From an uncultured Rhodospirillales bacterium (lineage in GTDB: Bacteria; Pseudomonadota; Alphaproteobacteria; CACIAM-22H2): a DNA stretch of 64,000 nucleotides. The position numbers were made by a program, and so were the translations under genes. Location of the stretch: assembly GCA_937926175.1 (NCBI GenBank), contig CALANV010000018.1, forward strand, positions 62,001 through 126,000. The letters run 5' to 3'. Each line of letters starts with the position of its first letter. The stretch's first letter is position 1. This document shows positions 49,990-59,720 of this stretch, in pieces. The notes beneath the pieces were generated by a model. It was not told where the DNA came from. It searched no databases and saw nothing but the letters and a program-made list of their open reading frames with translations.

Positions 49990-51744
49990 TCAGCCGTTCC
50001 GCGCGCGGCGCGACCAGTGGAAGCGATGATCGTTCGCAAGCAGCGGCAGGAAATCGGCGATACGGTGTTCGGCGAGCCAGACCAGCGTCTCCTCCAGCTC
50101 CGGCAGCGTCATGCGGCTGACTCCCTTTCCCTGCACCTTGGCGAGGGCGGCGTTGAAGGCATGAAAGTCCGGGGTAGCAGCACCCGTCAGGCGGGCGTGC
50201 GCCGCCGCCTGCCGCCGGACCGCCGCGGTAATGGCGCGGCGCAGCTGCTTCTCGCGCACGCTGGGCGGCAGCGCGCGCGGCGGCGGCATCGTGACGAGCG
50301 CATCATCCCGCGGCGGGTCGATCGGCGGCGGGCCGTTCTCGCCCTTGAGCGCGGTGACCCGTGAGGCGAGCGGAATGACGGCGGCGGCGCGCGCGGCCGC
50401 CATGCCTTCGCGCCGTTCGTCGTCCGGGCGCGGCGGCTGGGGCACGCCGAAGACGGCGAGCTGCTCGGCCTCGGCGAGGCCGCGGAACTTCCGAAACAGA
50501 TCGTCATCCGGGTGAAGGACGTGCGCGACCTGCGCCTCGTAGGGGCCGGCATGCGGATCGATCCGGGTGGCGCGGGCGACGAGCTGCGTCAGCCACGGTG
50601 CCGAGCGGACATGCGTCAGCGCCGCGAGCACGGCGATCTCCGGCGCATCCAGCCCTTCGCTCGCCATCGCGACGGTGACGAGCACCGGCGGACTCGCCGG
50701 ATCGGCGCTGCGGAAACGCTGCAGCGCGTCGAGGCTGCTGGGCTCGTCCGAGATCGCCAACGCGACGCGCGAGCCGGTCGCCGCATGCGGCGGCAGCCAG
50801 CGCTCGAGCAGGGCCGCATAGCGCCGTGCCGTCCGCTGGTCCGGTGCGGCAACGAGCAGCTTGCCCAGCCCCGGCGCGATCGCGTGTGGATCGAGGCCGC
50901 GGTCGCGGCGGCGCTGCATGCGGATCCGGCCGCACAGCCGCACCGCCGATTCGAGCAGTGCGGCGGCGTACTGCGTCCTGAGTGCGGAGAACAGCGCCGG
51001 CCGCGTGTCGTCACCGGCGCCGACGAGCGTTTCCACCTCGCGGGCCTTGCCGTCGAGCGCGATCCACCGCGCGGCGGCATCGGCGCGGGTGAAACAGACG
51101 GGCAGGATGGCGCGCTCCTCCAGCGCCTTGCGGCGGCCATAGCTGATGGCGGCGAAGCCGGGACGGCGATGATCGATCCGCCCGAAGAGATCGACGGGCA
51201 GCCCCAGGATGCGCCGGCGGTCGTCGCGCAGCAGCGTGCCGGTCATGAACAGCCTGAGACGCGCGGCCGCGAGGATTGGCGCGACCGCCTTCGTCCAGGC
51301 GCCGTGCTCGTTCCACGGATCCTCGGGCAGGTGATGCGCCTCGTCGACGACGACCAGCGTCGGCTTCGCCTTGACGGCGGCAAGATGCGGGGCGGGATTG
51401 GCTGCGATCGCCTGGTAGGTCGTGCACCAGCCGGCAAGCCCGCGCGCCGGGTCGGCCTCGTTGCCGGCGGCACGGATAGTCAGGGCGTGACCGAGGAACC
51501 TGCGCCAGCGCGGATCGAGGAACGCTTCTTCCGCTTGGGCCCGCAGATTGTCGCGCGGCACGATCCAGAGGATCTGCCGGATCGGCCGGTCAGGACCGAG
51601 CAGCCGGGCGGCACAGATCACCGGCAGCATGCTCTTGCCGCCACCCGGCGTGACATCGGCCAGGATGTCGCGCACATCATCGGCCCCGGCGGCGATCCGT
51701 TCCGCGAGGACGAGCATCTCCTGCTGGTGGCTGCGTAACGACAT
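49990..51744 (-). CDS. Stand-alone SF2 (DEAH-type) helicase/ATPase
   Basis: 584 residues from ATG 51744 (a TTG 13 codons upstream is possible). Helicase motifs in order: opening SLRSHQQEMLVLAERI, motif I DVTPGGGKSMLPV, Ia WIVPRDNLRAQAEEAF, motif II VVDEAHHLPED, motif III FMTGTLLRDDRR, motif V VAMASEGLDAPEIAVL, and motif VI-like LVARATRIDPHAGP. This layout resembles the translocase part of restriction or defence helicases, but no nuclease or methylase gene accompanies it. The C-terminal ~150 residues are Ala/Arg-rich without recognised domain. Role unknown. Confidence 0.88.
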   Translation of the reverse strand: MSLRSHQQEMLVLAERIAAGADDVRDILADVTPGGGKSMLPVICAARLLGPDRPIRQILWIVPRDNLRAQAEEAFLDPRWRRFLGHALTIRAAGNEADPARGLAGWCTTYQAIAANPAPHLAAVKAKPTLVVVDEAHHLPEDPWNEHGAWTKAVAPILAAARLRLFMTGTLLRDDRRRILGLPVDLFGRIDHRRPGFAAISYGRRKALEERAILPVCFTRADAAARWIALDGKAREVETLVGAGDDTRPALFSALRTQYAAALLESAVRLCGRIRMQRRRDRGLDPHAIAPGLGKLLVAAPDQRTARRYAALLERWLPPHAATGSRVALAISDEPSSLDALQRFRSADPASPPVLVTVAMASEGLDAPEIAVLAALTHVRSAPWLTQLVARATRIDPHAGPYEAQVAHVLHPDDDLFRKFRGLAEAEQLAVFGVPQPPRPDDERREGMAAARAAAVIPLASRVTALKGENGPPPIDPPRDDALVTMPPPRALPPSVREKQLRRAITAAVRRQAAAHARLTGAATPDFHAFNAALAKVQGKGVSRMTLPELEETLVWLAEHRIADFLPLLANDHRFHWSRRARNG

Positions 51745-51847
51745 CGCCTTCGGAACGTATCGGGAACGACGTCGATTCGGCAAGCCAGATCAAAAGCTTG
51801 GCCGTTCGGCGGCGGCGCGATGCGGACGCGGGCGGCGCGCTTTAAGG

Positions 51848-52972
51848 TCAGAAGACGACGACCTGACGCACCGCCTTGCCCTCGGCGAGGCGGTCGAAGC
51901 CCTCGTTGATCTGGTCCAGGCGCAGGCGGTCGGTCATCAGCCGGTCGACCGGCAGGCGCCCCTGCCGATAGAGGGCGATGTAGCGCGGCAGGTCGCGCGT
52001 CGGCACGCACCCGCCGATATAGCTGCCCTTCACGGTGCGTTCCTCGCCGACGAGATTGACGATCGGAAGCGCGAAGGTATGCGCCGGATGCGGCAGGCCG
52101 GCGGTCACCGTCTGGCCGCCCCGACGGGTGATCCTGTAGGCCGTTTCGAACGCCTTGACCGAGCCGGCCATCTCGATCGCGACGTCGACGCCGCCGTGCG
52201 TGGCGTTGCGCACCTTCTCGACGCAATCGGGATCGGCGGCGTTGAACGCATGCGTGGCGCCGAGCTGACGCGCGAAGGCGAGTTTCTGCTCGTTCGTGTC
52301 GACGGCGATGACCGCACCGGCGCCGGCGACGATCGCGCCCAGAAGCGAACTCAGACCGACGCCGCCGAGACCGACGACGGCGACGCCCTGCCCCGACCGA
52401 ACGCCGGCCGTGTTGATCACGGCGCCGACGCCGGTCAGAACCGCGCAGCCGAACAAGGCCGCCTCCTCGAGCGGCAGCTCCGGATCGATCTTGATCACGG
52501 AACGGCGCGATACCGTCGCGTACTCGGCGAAGGCCGACACGCCCAGGTGGTGGTGAAGCGGCTGTCCGTTGCGATGCAACCGCCGCGCGCCGGAGAGAAG
52601 CTCGCCCCTGGTGTTCGCGGCAGCCCCGGGCTCGCACAGCGCCGGCCGGCCTTCGGCGCACGGAACGCAGTGACCACAGCTCGGCACGAACACCATGACG
52701 ACGTGGTCGCCCTTCTTCAGGTCCTCGACACCCGGCCCGACCTCTTCGACGACGCCGGCCGCCTCGTGGCCGAGAACCATCGGGGTCGGACGCGGACGGT
52801 CGCCGTTGATGACGGAAAGGTCGGAATGGCACAGACCCGCCGCCGCCACCTTCACCAGCACTTCGCCGGCACCGGGCGGATCGAGATCGACCTCGCTGAT
52901 CCTGAGCGGCTTCGAGTTCGCATAGGGCGCGGGCGCGCCCATCGCCTCCAGCACGGCGGCCTTGATCTTCAT
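51848..52972 (-). CDS. Zinc-dependent alcohol dehydrogenase (class III-like)
   Basis: 374 residues. Catalytic zinc: AAGLCHSDLSVINGDRPRP with GHEAAGVVEEVG; structural zinc: PSCGHCVPCAEGRPALCEPG; NAD fold: VAVVGLGGVGLSSLLGAIVA. The architecture follows class III/ S-hydroxymethyl or aryl-alcohol dehydrogenases. It is on the same strand as, and 51 bases after, the TRAP transporter genes, which together with the upstream SDR and ALDH suggests oxidation of an imported alcohol or acid. Confidence 0.92.
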   Translation of the reverse strand: MKIKAAVLEAMGAPAPYANSKPLRISEVDLDPPGAGEVLVKVAAAGLCHSDLSVINGDRPRPTPMVLGHEAAGVVEEVGPGVEDLKKGDHVVMVFVPSCGHCVPCAEGRPALCEPGAAANTRGELLSGARRLHRNGQPLHHHLGVSAFAEYATVSRRSVIKIDPELPLEEAALFGCAVLTGVGAVINTAGVRSGQGVAVVGLGGVGLSSLLGAIVAGAGAVIAVDTNEQKLAFARQLGATHAFNAADPDCVEKVRNATHGGVDVAIEMAGSVKAFETAYRITRRGGQTVTAGLPHPAHTFALPIVNLVGEERTVKGSYIGGCVPTRDLPRYIALYRQGRLPVDRLMTDRLRLDQINEGFDRLAEGKAVRQVVVF

Positions 52973-53023
52973 CGGTCGGCTTCCTCCCTGCTCAAGGGAA
53001 GCTTACCCGGTCCGGCGCGGGTT

Positions 53024-54349
53024 CTACCAGCCGATCGCCTTGGGCAGCCAGGTGGCGAGACCCGGGACGAAGAACACGAGCACCAGGGTCGTGACCTGCA
53101 TCCCGATGAAGGGAATCACGCCGAGATAGATGTCGCGGGTCGCGATTTCAGGGGGTGCCACGCCGCGCAGGAAGAACAGCGACCAGCCGAAAGGCGGCGT
53201 CAGGAACGACGTCTGCAGGTTCACGCAGATGAGCGTGGCGAGCCAGACGAGATCGACCCCGGCCTGCTGGAACACCGGCAGGAACAGCGGCACGGCGATG
53301 TAGGAAATCTCGATCCATTCGATGAAGAAGCCGAGCACGAAGATCAGCGCCATCAGGAACCAGATGTCGGCGTTGATGCCGCCCGGCAGGAGAGCGAAGA
53401 GATCGTGGACGAGCCGCTCGCCCTGAAGGCCGCGGAAGGCGAGCGCGAAGACCTGCGCGCAGATCAGGATGAACATCACCATCGCGGTGATCCGCGTCGT
53501 GGTCTGGACCGTCTCCTTCAGCACCTGCCAGGAGAAGCGGCGGCCCAGCGCGGTGACGGCGATGGCGCCGAGCGCGCCCATGGAAGCGGCCTCGGTCGGG
53601 GCGGCGATGCCCCCGATGATCGAGCCCAGCACGGCGAGCACCAGCCCGAGCGGCGGCGCCACGACGCGCGCGGCCTTGGCCCACAGCGCCGACCGCGTGA
53701 CGGCGTCGCGCTCCTCGGGCGGCACGGCCGGAACCATGTGCGGCGCAACGATGCCCAGGCCGATCGTATAGGCGCAATAGATCGCGGCCAGCAGCAGGCC
53801 GGGGAACACCGTCGCGGCGAACAGCGTGCCGACGGACTCGCCCATGATGTCGGCAAGCAGGATGAGGATGAGGCTCGGGGGAATGATCTGGCCGAGCGTG
53901 CCCGAGGCGCAGATCGTCCCGCACGCGAAGCCCTTGTCGTAGCCGCGGCGGAGCATGCCGGGCAGCGTGAGCAGACCGAGCGTCACGACCGTGGCGCCGA
54001 CGATTCCGGTGGTGGCCCCCATCAGCACGCCGACGAGGATGATCCCGAGCCCGAGTCCGCCGCGCAGTCTTCCGGCGAGGAGTCCCACGACCTCCATCAG
54101 GTCCTCGGCGAGGCGCGACTTTTCCAGCATCACGCCCATGAAGACGAACAGAGGGATCGCCAGGAGCGTATAGTTCGTGACGACGCCGAAGATGCGGTTC
54201 GGCAGCAGATTGAAGAGCAGCGGCCCGAAACCGAGCCAGCCGAAGACGAAGCCCGATACCGCCAGCGTCATCGCGACCGGAATGCCCGCCATCAGCATGA
54301 CGAAGAACGACGCCAGCATCAGGACGGCGAGGATTTCGTTGTACGGCAT
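53024..54349 (-). CDS. dctM: TRAP transporter large permease DctM
   Basis: 441 residues with about twelve membrane helices. DctM pattern: LASFFVMLMAGIPVAMTLAV, FGVVTNYTLLAIPLFVFMGV, GATVVTLGLLTLPGMLRRGY, ASGTLGQIIPPSLILILLAD, TEAASMGALGAIAVTAL and FLTPPFGWSLFFLRGVAPPE. It forms the substrate-translocating subunit with DctQ and receives ligand from DctP. The ATG overlaps the DctQ stop by one base (TGATG). Confidence 0.95.
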   Translation of the reverse strand: MPYNEILAVLMLASFFVMLMAGIPVAMTLAVSGFVFGWLGFGPLLFNLLPNRIFGVVTNYTLLAIPLFVFMGVMLEKSRLAEDLMEVVGLLAGRLRGGLGLGIILVGVLMGATTGIVGATVVTLGLLTLPGMLRRGYDKGFACGTICASGTLGQIIPPSLILILLADIMGESVGTLFAATVFPGLLLAAIYCAYTIGLGIVAPHMVPAVPPEERDAVTRSALWAKAARVVAPPLGLVLAVLGSIIGGIAAPTEAASMGALGAIAVTALGRRFSWQVLKETVQTTTRITAMVMFILICAQVFALAFRGLQGERLVHDLFALLPGGINADIWFLMALIFVLGFFIEWIEISYIAVPLFLPVFQQAGVDLVWLATLICVNLQTSFLTPPFGWSLFFLRGVAPPEIATRDIYLGVIPFIGMQVTTLVLVFFVPGLATWLPKAIGW

Positions 54350-54855
54350 CAATCCGCCCGGCGCAGTGCGATGAGGCTTCGCGCCGCCTCGGCGAGCGAC
54401 TGCAGGAAGAGGAATGCGAACCCGATCGGGATGAGGGACTTGAGGACGTAGCGGTACGGGATCCCGCCCGGATTGGCGGAACCCTCGCCGATCGACCACG
54501 ACTGCAGGACGTAGCGCCAGGAAAGTTCGATGACGGCGAGCGCAACCGCCGCCGAGAGCAGTGCGGCGACGAGGTCGACGGCACGCTTCACGCGCGGACG
54601 GAACCCGGCATAGAGCACGTCGACCCGGACGTGGTCGCCGTGGCGCAGGGCGTAGGACATGCCGAACAGCACGATGGGTGCCATCAGATGCCATTCGAGC
54701 TCCTGCGCCCACACCGTTCCGGTCGCGAACAGGTAACGGAGCAGGACGTTCGACGCCATCACGACGACGAGCGCAAACGTCGTCCATGCCGCGAAGCGCC
54801 CGACGATATCGATCAGGACATCGATTCGCCGGGCGAACCACTCAAGTGCGGTCAC
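54349..54855 (-). CDS. dctQ: TRAP transporter small permease DctQ
   Basis: 168 residues from a GTG start, with four membrane helices. Recognised by the pattern WTTFALVVVMASNVLLRYLF, WAQELEWHLMAPIVLFGMSY and the basic RHGDHVRVDVLYAGF that precedes the third helix. Small subunit of the DctPQM sodium-driven TRAP transporter; coupled to dctM. Confidence 0.92.
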   Translation of the reverse strand: MTALEWFARRIDVLIDIVGRFAAWTTFALVVVMASNVLLRYLFATGTVWAQELEWHLMAPIVLFGMSYALRHGDHVRVDVLYAGFRPRVKRAVDLVAALLSAAVALAVIELSWRYVLQSWSIGEGSANPGGIPYRYVLKSLIPIGFAFLFLQSLAEAARSLIALRRAD

Positions 54856-54907
54856 GCGGCACGCCCTCGTCTCCCGGCGGCACGACCTTCCGCCATGCCC
54901 ATGCCTC

Positions 54908-55996
54908 TCAGATGCCGGTGCGGATCCTGCCGTGATAGACGGCCTCGCTGTAGCCGGCCCAGGAGTCGTATTTCGCCTTGTAGGCCATGTAGGACTCGTG
55001 GACCTTCCTGACCATCGGGTCCTTCGCGGCCGCGTCGGCGAGGATGTCGTTGGTCACCTCGCGCAGGCGCTTCACGATCGCATCCGGCAACGGCTGCGCG
55101 ATCACGCCGTGGTTCCTGATGAGGTCTTCCATCGCCTCGGCGTTGGTCGCCTGGCACCACGCCTCGCTGATCACGTTGCAGGCGGCACACGCGTTCTCGA
55201 CGATCGCCTGCAGATCCTTGGGCAACTTGTTCCACGCCGCCTTGTTGATGACGAGCTCGCTCACGGTGGCGCATTCGTGCCAGCCGGTCGTGTAGTAGTA
55301 CTTCGCCGCGCGATGCAGGCCGAGACGGCGGTCCTGATACGGACCGACGAATTCGGCCGCGTCGATCACGCCGCGCTCGAGCGCCGGAAAGATCTCGCCG
55401 CCCGGCAGCAGCCGCACATCGACGCCGAGCGCCTGATAGACGCGTCCCGCAAGGCCCGGAATGCGCATCTTCAGGCCATTGAGATCCTCGACCGTCTCGA
55501 CCGGCCGCTTGAACCAGCCGGTCATCTGCACGCCGGTATTGCCGCACGGGAACGGCACGAGGTTGAACTGGTCATAGACCTCACGATAGAGCTCCATGCC
55601 GCCGCCCTCGTACAGCCAGCCGTTCATGCCCTGGAAGTTCAAGCCGAAGGGCACGGCCGTGAAGTACTGCGCGGCGAAGCTCTTGCCGGTCCAGAAATAC
55701 GCGTTGGCATGGTTCATTTCGACCACGCCGGCCGACACCGCATCGAACCCTTCGAGCGCCGGAATCAGTTCGCCCGCGCCAAAGACCTGGATCTTGAGGC
55801 GGCCGTCCGACATCGCCTCGATGCGTTGGGCGAGATCGGTCGCGCTGCCGGGGCCCGCCATGTAGAACGGCGAGTTCGGCGGATACGCGCTGGTCATCTT
55901 CCAGTTGAACGTGGTCTGCGCCCTGACGATCGCCGGCGCCGCGATCGTACCGGCCGCGCCGCCGAGCGCAGCCTTGATGAACTTACGCCGCTTCAT
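54908..55996 (-). CDS. dctP: TRAP transporter solute-binding protein DctP
   Basis: 362 residues from ATG 55996 (GGGAGGG upstream). A twin-arginine-like signal (MKRRKFIKAALGGAAGTIAA) suggests Tat export. The periplasmic DctP body has FNWKMTSAYPPNSPFYMAGP, the conserved arginine in LNGLKMRIPGLAGRVYQALG (carboxylate clamp), and FPALERGVIDAAEFVGPYQD. This resembles the TAXI-free DctP group that binds 2-oxo acids, mandelate-like or lactate-type ligands; some have calcium. Ligand unknown. Confidence 0.92.
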   Translation of the reverse strand: MKRRKFIKAALGGAAGTIAAPAIVRAQTTFNWKMTSAYPPNSPFYMAGPGSATDLAQRIEAMSDGRLKIQVFGAGELIPALEGFDAVSAGVVEMNHANAYFWTGKSFAAQYFTAVPFGLNFQGMNGWLYEGGGMELYREVYDQFNLVPFPCGNTGVQMTGWFKRPVETVEDLNGLKMRIPGLAGRVYQALGVDVRLLPGGEIFPALERGVIDAAEFVGPYQDRRLGLHRAAKYYYTTGWHECATVSELVINKAAWNKLPKDLQAIVENACAACNVISEAWCQATNAEAMEDLIRNHGVIAQPLPDAIVKRLREVTNDILADAAAKDPMVRKVHESYMAYKAKYDSWAGYSEAVYHGRIRTGI

Positions 55997-56209
55997 CGCA
56001 CCCTCCCCAATCCGCGTGGGCCGGAACCCCCGGCCCGGGTCGAAACGCCCGGGCTCAAACGGACGCAAGTCCCATGCCAGCGCCGATGCGGCCACGCGCC
56101 CGGCGCAGCGCGAAAATCGCCGGTTACGTGACGGCAAAATGGGCGCCCTGCCTCGAGTCGAGGCAAAGCCGCACAACCCAAGCGAAAGGGCGCGATCTAC
56201 GAGGAAAGG

Positions 56210-56965
56210 TTAGATGCAGCGCCCGCCGTCGATTTCGAATGCGACGCCGGTGATGAACTCGGCCTCGTCGGAAGCGAGGTAGAGGGCGGCGTTGGCGACG
56301 TCCCGGGGCGTCGACAGCCGCCCGAGCGGAACCGACGCCTTGAACTTCGCGCGGTTCTCCGGCGTATCGCCGCCCATGAAGGCCTCCAGCAACGGCGTTT
56401 CGCCGGCGACCGGACACAGCGCGTTGACGCGGATCCGGTCGGGCGCCAGCTCCACCGCCATCGATTTGGTCATCGTGATGACCGCGCCCTTGCTCGCGTT
56501 GTACCAGGTCAGCCCCGGCCGCGGTCGCAGGCCGGCTGTCGACGCGGTGTTGATGATGACGCCGCCGCCCTGACGGCGGAACACCGGCACGACCTCGAGC
56601 GCGGCGAGATAGATGGCCTTCACGTTCACCGCGAAGATGCGATCGAACATGTCTTCCGGCACGTCGAGCATCGGCTGGTTGCGGTGGGTGATGCCGGCGT
56701 TGTTGACCATGATGTCGATGCGGCCATAGGCCTGCAGCGTACGATCGACCATCTTCTTCACGTCCGCGCGCTTCGCGACGTCCCCCTGCACGTGCATCGC
56801 GTGCCCGCCGTGCTGCGCGATCACGTCAGCGACGCGCTTGGCATTCGTCTCGTCGATGTCGTTGACGACGACCCTGGCGCCTTCTTCGGCGAAGCGCCGG
56901 GCAATGCCTTCGCCGAAACCGGAGCCGCCGCCGGTGACGATCGCAACCTTGTTCTCGAGCCGCAT
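56210..56965 (-). CDS. SDR family oxidoreductase (3-oxoacyl-ACP reductase-like)
   Basis: 251 residues from ATG 56965. TGGGSGFGEGIARRF cofactor motif, NNAGITHRNQP, Ser in INTASTAGLRPRPGLTW and YNASKGAVITMTKSMAVELA, ending ITGVAFEIDGGRCI. NAD(P)-dependent dehydrogenase. It begins 14 bases after the ALDH stop on the same strand and lies 213 bases upstream of dctP, suggesting consecutive oxidation of an imported alcohol by SDR/ADH and ALDH. Confidence 0.93.
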   Translation of the reverse strand: MRLENKVAIVTGGGSGFGEGIARRFAEEGARVVVNDIDETNAKRVADVIAQHGGHAMHVQGDVAKRADVKKMVDRTLQAYGRIDIMVNNAGITHRNQPMLDVPEDMFDRIFAVNVKAIYLAALEVVPVFRRQGGGVIINTASTAGLRPRPGLTWYNASKGAVITMTKSMAVELAPDRIRVNALCPVAGETPLLEAFMGGDTPENRAKFKASVPLGRLSTPRDVANAALYLASDEAEFITGVAFEIDGGRCI

Positions 56966-56979
56966 CTTGCGTTTCCCCT

Positions 56980-58464
56980 TCAGCCGTGTTTCACCGCGGC
57001 GGTCTTGACGACGCTGAACGAATAGAGCGCCTCGAACCCCTTCTCGCGGCCGAAGCCCGAGCGCTTCACGCCGCCGAACGGCAGCTCGACGCCGCCGCCC
57101 GCGCCGTAATTGTTGACGAAGACCTGTCCCGCCTTGATCACCTTGGCGAGGCGGAGCTGGCGGCCGCCGTCGCGCGTCCACACGCCGGCGACGAGGCCGT
57201 ATGCGGTGCCGTTCGCAAGGCGGATGGCTTCCTCTTCGTCGCGGAACGGCGTGGCCGCCAGCACCGGCCCGAACACCTCGTCCTGCGCGAGGCGGTGCGT
57301 CGGTGGCACGTCGGCGATCAATGTCGGCGCGACGTAATAGCCGCCCGGCGGCGTGTTGGGCGCGATCTTGCCTTCGGCGCGCAGCACCAGGCCGTCCTCG
57401 CGCGCCGCCGCAAGAAAACCGTCGACGCGCTTTTTCTGATCCGCGTTGATCAGCGGTCCGCAGTCGAGATCCATGTCGAACGAGCCGACGCGCAAGTCCG
57501 CGAAGCGCGCCGCGATGCGGGAAAGCAGGTCATCGTAGATCGTCGCCTCGACCAGCAGGCGGCTGCCGGCTGAGCAGGTCTGGCCGGCGTTCTGGACGAT
57601 CGCGTTCGTGAGGACGGGAAGGGCGGCATCGAGATCGGCATCGGCGAACACGATCTGTGGCGACTTGCCGCCGAGTTCCATGGTCACGGGGCGATTGTTG
57701 CGTGCCGCCGCCGCCTGGACCAGCGCGCCCGTCTCAGGGCTGCCGGTGAACGAGATGTGATCGATGCCCGGATGCGCGGCGAGCGCGGCACCGGCTTCCT
57801 CGCCGTAACCGGTGACGATGTTGATCGCGCCCGGCGGAAAACCGACGGCGAGCACGAGCTCGCCGACCTTGAGGACCGACAGGCACGCGTCTTCGGCCGG
57901 CTTGACGACCGCGGCGTTGCCCATGGCGAGCGCCGCCCCCAGCGAGCGCCCCAGGATCTGGGCCGGATAGTTCCACGGGATGATATGGGCGGTGACCCCG
58001 TGGGGCTCGCGGAAGGTCATCACCGCATAGCCGTCGAGATACGGAATCGTTTCGCCATGCACCTTGTCCGCAGCGCCGCCGTAGTACTCGAAATACCGCG
58101 CCAGCGCGACGATGTCGGCCTTCGCCTGCTTGAGCGGCTTGCCCGTGTCCATCGCCTCGAGCCGCGCGAGCTCGTCGTGGTGATCCTCGACGGCAAGCGC
58201 AAGACGCATGAGCAGCCGGCCGCGCTCCGTCGCCGTCATCCGGCCCCACGCGCCGTCGAGTGCCGCACGCGCCGCAGCGACCGCCGCGTCGATGTCGGCG
58301 GCCGTGCCGCGGGCGATCGTCGTGAAGGGTTCCCCGTCGCTGGGATTGATCACCGGAATCTGCGCGCCGCCGCTCGCGGAGCGCCAGTCGCCGCCGATAA
58401 GGAGCATCGAAGGGGGTAGCCCCGAAAGCTCTTGGCGCGTGATCGCGCCCGACGATGCGGCCAT
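56980..58464 (-). CDS. Aldehyde dehydrogenase (betaine-aldehyde-dehydrogenase-like)
   Basis: 494 residues from ATG 58464 with GGGAGG upstream. Family motifs: IPWNYPAQILGRSLGAALAM, ISFTGSPETGALVQ, catalytic Glu in TMELGGKSPQIV, and catalytic Cys in QNAGQTCSAGSRLL; C-terminus FVNNYGAGGGVELPFGGVKR. It oxidises an aldehyde to a carboxylate with NAD(P). Followed by the SDR with a 14-base gap; the block continues to the TRAP and ADH genes. Confidence 0.94.
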   Translation of the reverse strand: MAASSGAITRQELSGLPPSMLLIGGDWRSASGGAQIPVINPSDGEPFTTIARGTAADIDAAVAAARAALDGAWGRMTATERGRLLMRLALAVEDHHDELARLEAMDTGKPLKQAKADIVALARYFEYYGGAADKVHGETIPYLDGYAVMTFREPHGVTAHIIPWNYPAQILGRSLGAALAMGNAAVVKPAEDACLSVLKVGELVLAVGFPPGAINIVTGYGEEAGAALAAHPGIDHISFTGSPETGALVQAAAARNNRPVTMELGGKSPQIVFADADLDAALPVLTNAIVQNAGQTCSAGSRLLVEATIYDDLLSRIAARFADLRVGSFDMDLDCGPLINADQKKRVDGFLAAAREDGLVLRAEGKIAPNTPPGGYYVAPTLIADVPPTHRLAQDEVFGPVLAATPFRDEEEAIRLANGTAYGLVAGVWTRDGGRQLRLAKVIKAGQVFVNNYGAGGGVELPFGGVKRSGFGREKGFEALYSFSVVKTAAVKHG

Positions 58465-58560
58465 GAGCGTCCTCCCGGCATCTTGTGGCGTTTTTCGGGA
58501 GTGTAGACGCTCGCTGGACAAAGCCAAGCCGAAGGTCGACTTGGGCCGTGCCGGCGCCGC

Positions 58561-58596
58561 AAAGAAAAGGGGCCGGGCGACCATGCAGCCCGGCCC
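58561..58596 (-). terminator. Rho-independent terminator after the iron-type binding protein gene
   Basis: On the minus strand GGGCCGGGC, nine-base loop, GCCCGGCCC, then a C and TTTTCTTT. It lies about 44 bases beyond the stop of the gene at 58640-59671. Confidence 0.88.
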
Positions 58597-58639
58597 AGGT
58601 GTCACAGAGCCGGCACGGCCGGCCCTATGGGGAGCTCGT

Positions 58640-59671
58640 TCAACGCCAGCCGACGCGGTCGAAGATGCGGACGGCCTCGGCCTGGTGGCGGCCAAGTTCC
58701 GCCGCGTTGAGCGGATCGGCCTTGAAGGTGCCCCAGCTCTGCACGACCGCGGTGGGCGCCACGCTCGAACGCACCGGATACTCGTGGTTGGCGTGGGCGA
58801 AGATCTCCTGCGCCTCGGGCGTCACCAGGAACTCGAGGAACTTGATCGCGTTTTCGCGGTTCGGCGCATAGCGCGTGACGCCGGCGCCGCTGATGTTCAC
58901 GTGCGTGCCGCGATCGTTCTGGTTCGGGAAGAAGATCCCGAGCTTCTCGACGACCGCCTTGTCCTCGGGCTTGCTCGACGCGAGGAGACGCGCGAAGTAG
59001 TACGTGTTCGAGATCGCGATGTCGCCCTCGCCCGCCGCGACGGCCTTGATCTGATCGGTGTCGCCGCCCTTGGGCGGACGTGCCATGTTGGCGACGATGC
59101 CGCGCGCCCATTCCTCGGCCTTCGCGGGGCCGTGGGCGGCGATCATCGAGGCGAGCAGCGACTGGTTGTAGACGTTGCTCGAGGAGCGGATGAGGATGCG
59201 CCCCTTCCACTTGGGATCGGCGAGATCCTCGTAGGTCGACAGCTCGGACGGCTTGACCTTTTCCTTGTTGTAGATGATGACGCGGGCGCGCTGGGACAAC
59301 CCGAACCACAGCCCGCTCGGCTCGCGCAGATTGGCGGGCACCACCTCTTCCAGCGCCGCGGACTTGATCGGCTGGAACAGGCCGGCCTCCTGGGCGCGCC
59401 ACAGATTGCCGGCATCGACGGTGATGAGGACGTCCGCCGGGCTGTTGCGGCCTTCGGACTGCAGACGCTGCAGCAGCGGCCCGATCTCCGCCTCGATGAC
59501 GTTTACCTTGATTCCGGTCTTCTGCTGGAACAGCTCGATGAGCTTCTTGTCCGAGGGATAGTGGCGCGAGGAGTAGACGTTGACCTCCTGCGCCGCCGCC
59601 GGCGCGAACGCTGCCGCGAACGCGACGACCGCGCCCGTCAGCGCCGCCAGACCGAACCTGCCGAACCGCAT
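58640..59671 (-). CDS. Iron(III) ABC transporter substrate-binding protein (FbpA/FutA type)
   Basis: 343 residues with a signal peptide (about 1-27). Opens VNVYSSRHYPSDKKLIELFQ and has the paired tyrosines in AISNTYYFARLLAS that bind ferric iron in this family, plus GAGVTRYAPNRENAIKFLEF. AAGGAGG precedes the ATG. No permease or ATPase gene for it occurs in the window. A Fur-like box lies 50 bases upstream, consistent with iron repression. Confidence 0.9.
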   Translation of the reverse strand: MRFGRFGLAALTGAVVAFAAAFAPAAAQEVNVYSSRHYPSDKKLIELFQQKTGIKVNVIEAEIGPLLQRLQSEGRNSPADVLITVDAGNLWRAQEAGLFQPIKSAALEEVVPANLREPSGLWFGLSQRARVIIYNKEKVKPSELSTYEDLADPKWKGRILIRSSSNVYNQSLLASMIAAHGPAKAEEWARGIVANMARPPKGGDTDQIKAVAAGEGDIAISNTYYFARLLASSKPEDKAVVEKLGIFFPNQNDRGTHVNISGAGVTRYAPNRENAIKFLEFLVTPEAQEIFAHANHEYPVRSSVAPTAVVQSWGTFKADPLNAAELGRHQAEAVRIFDRVGWR

Positions 59672-59720
59672 CTTGCGCCTCCTTGGCTGGAAACCCGCGC
59701 GACCGGATGGTATGGCCGCG

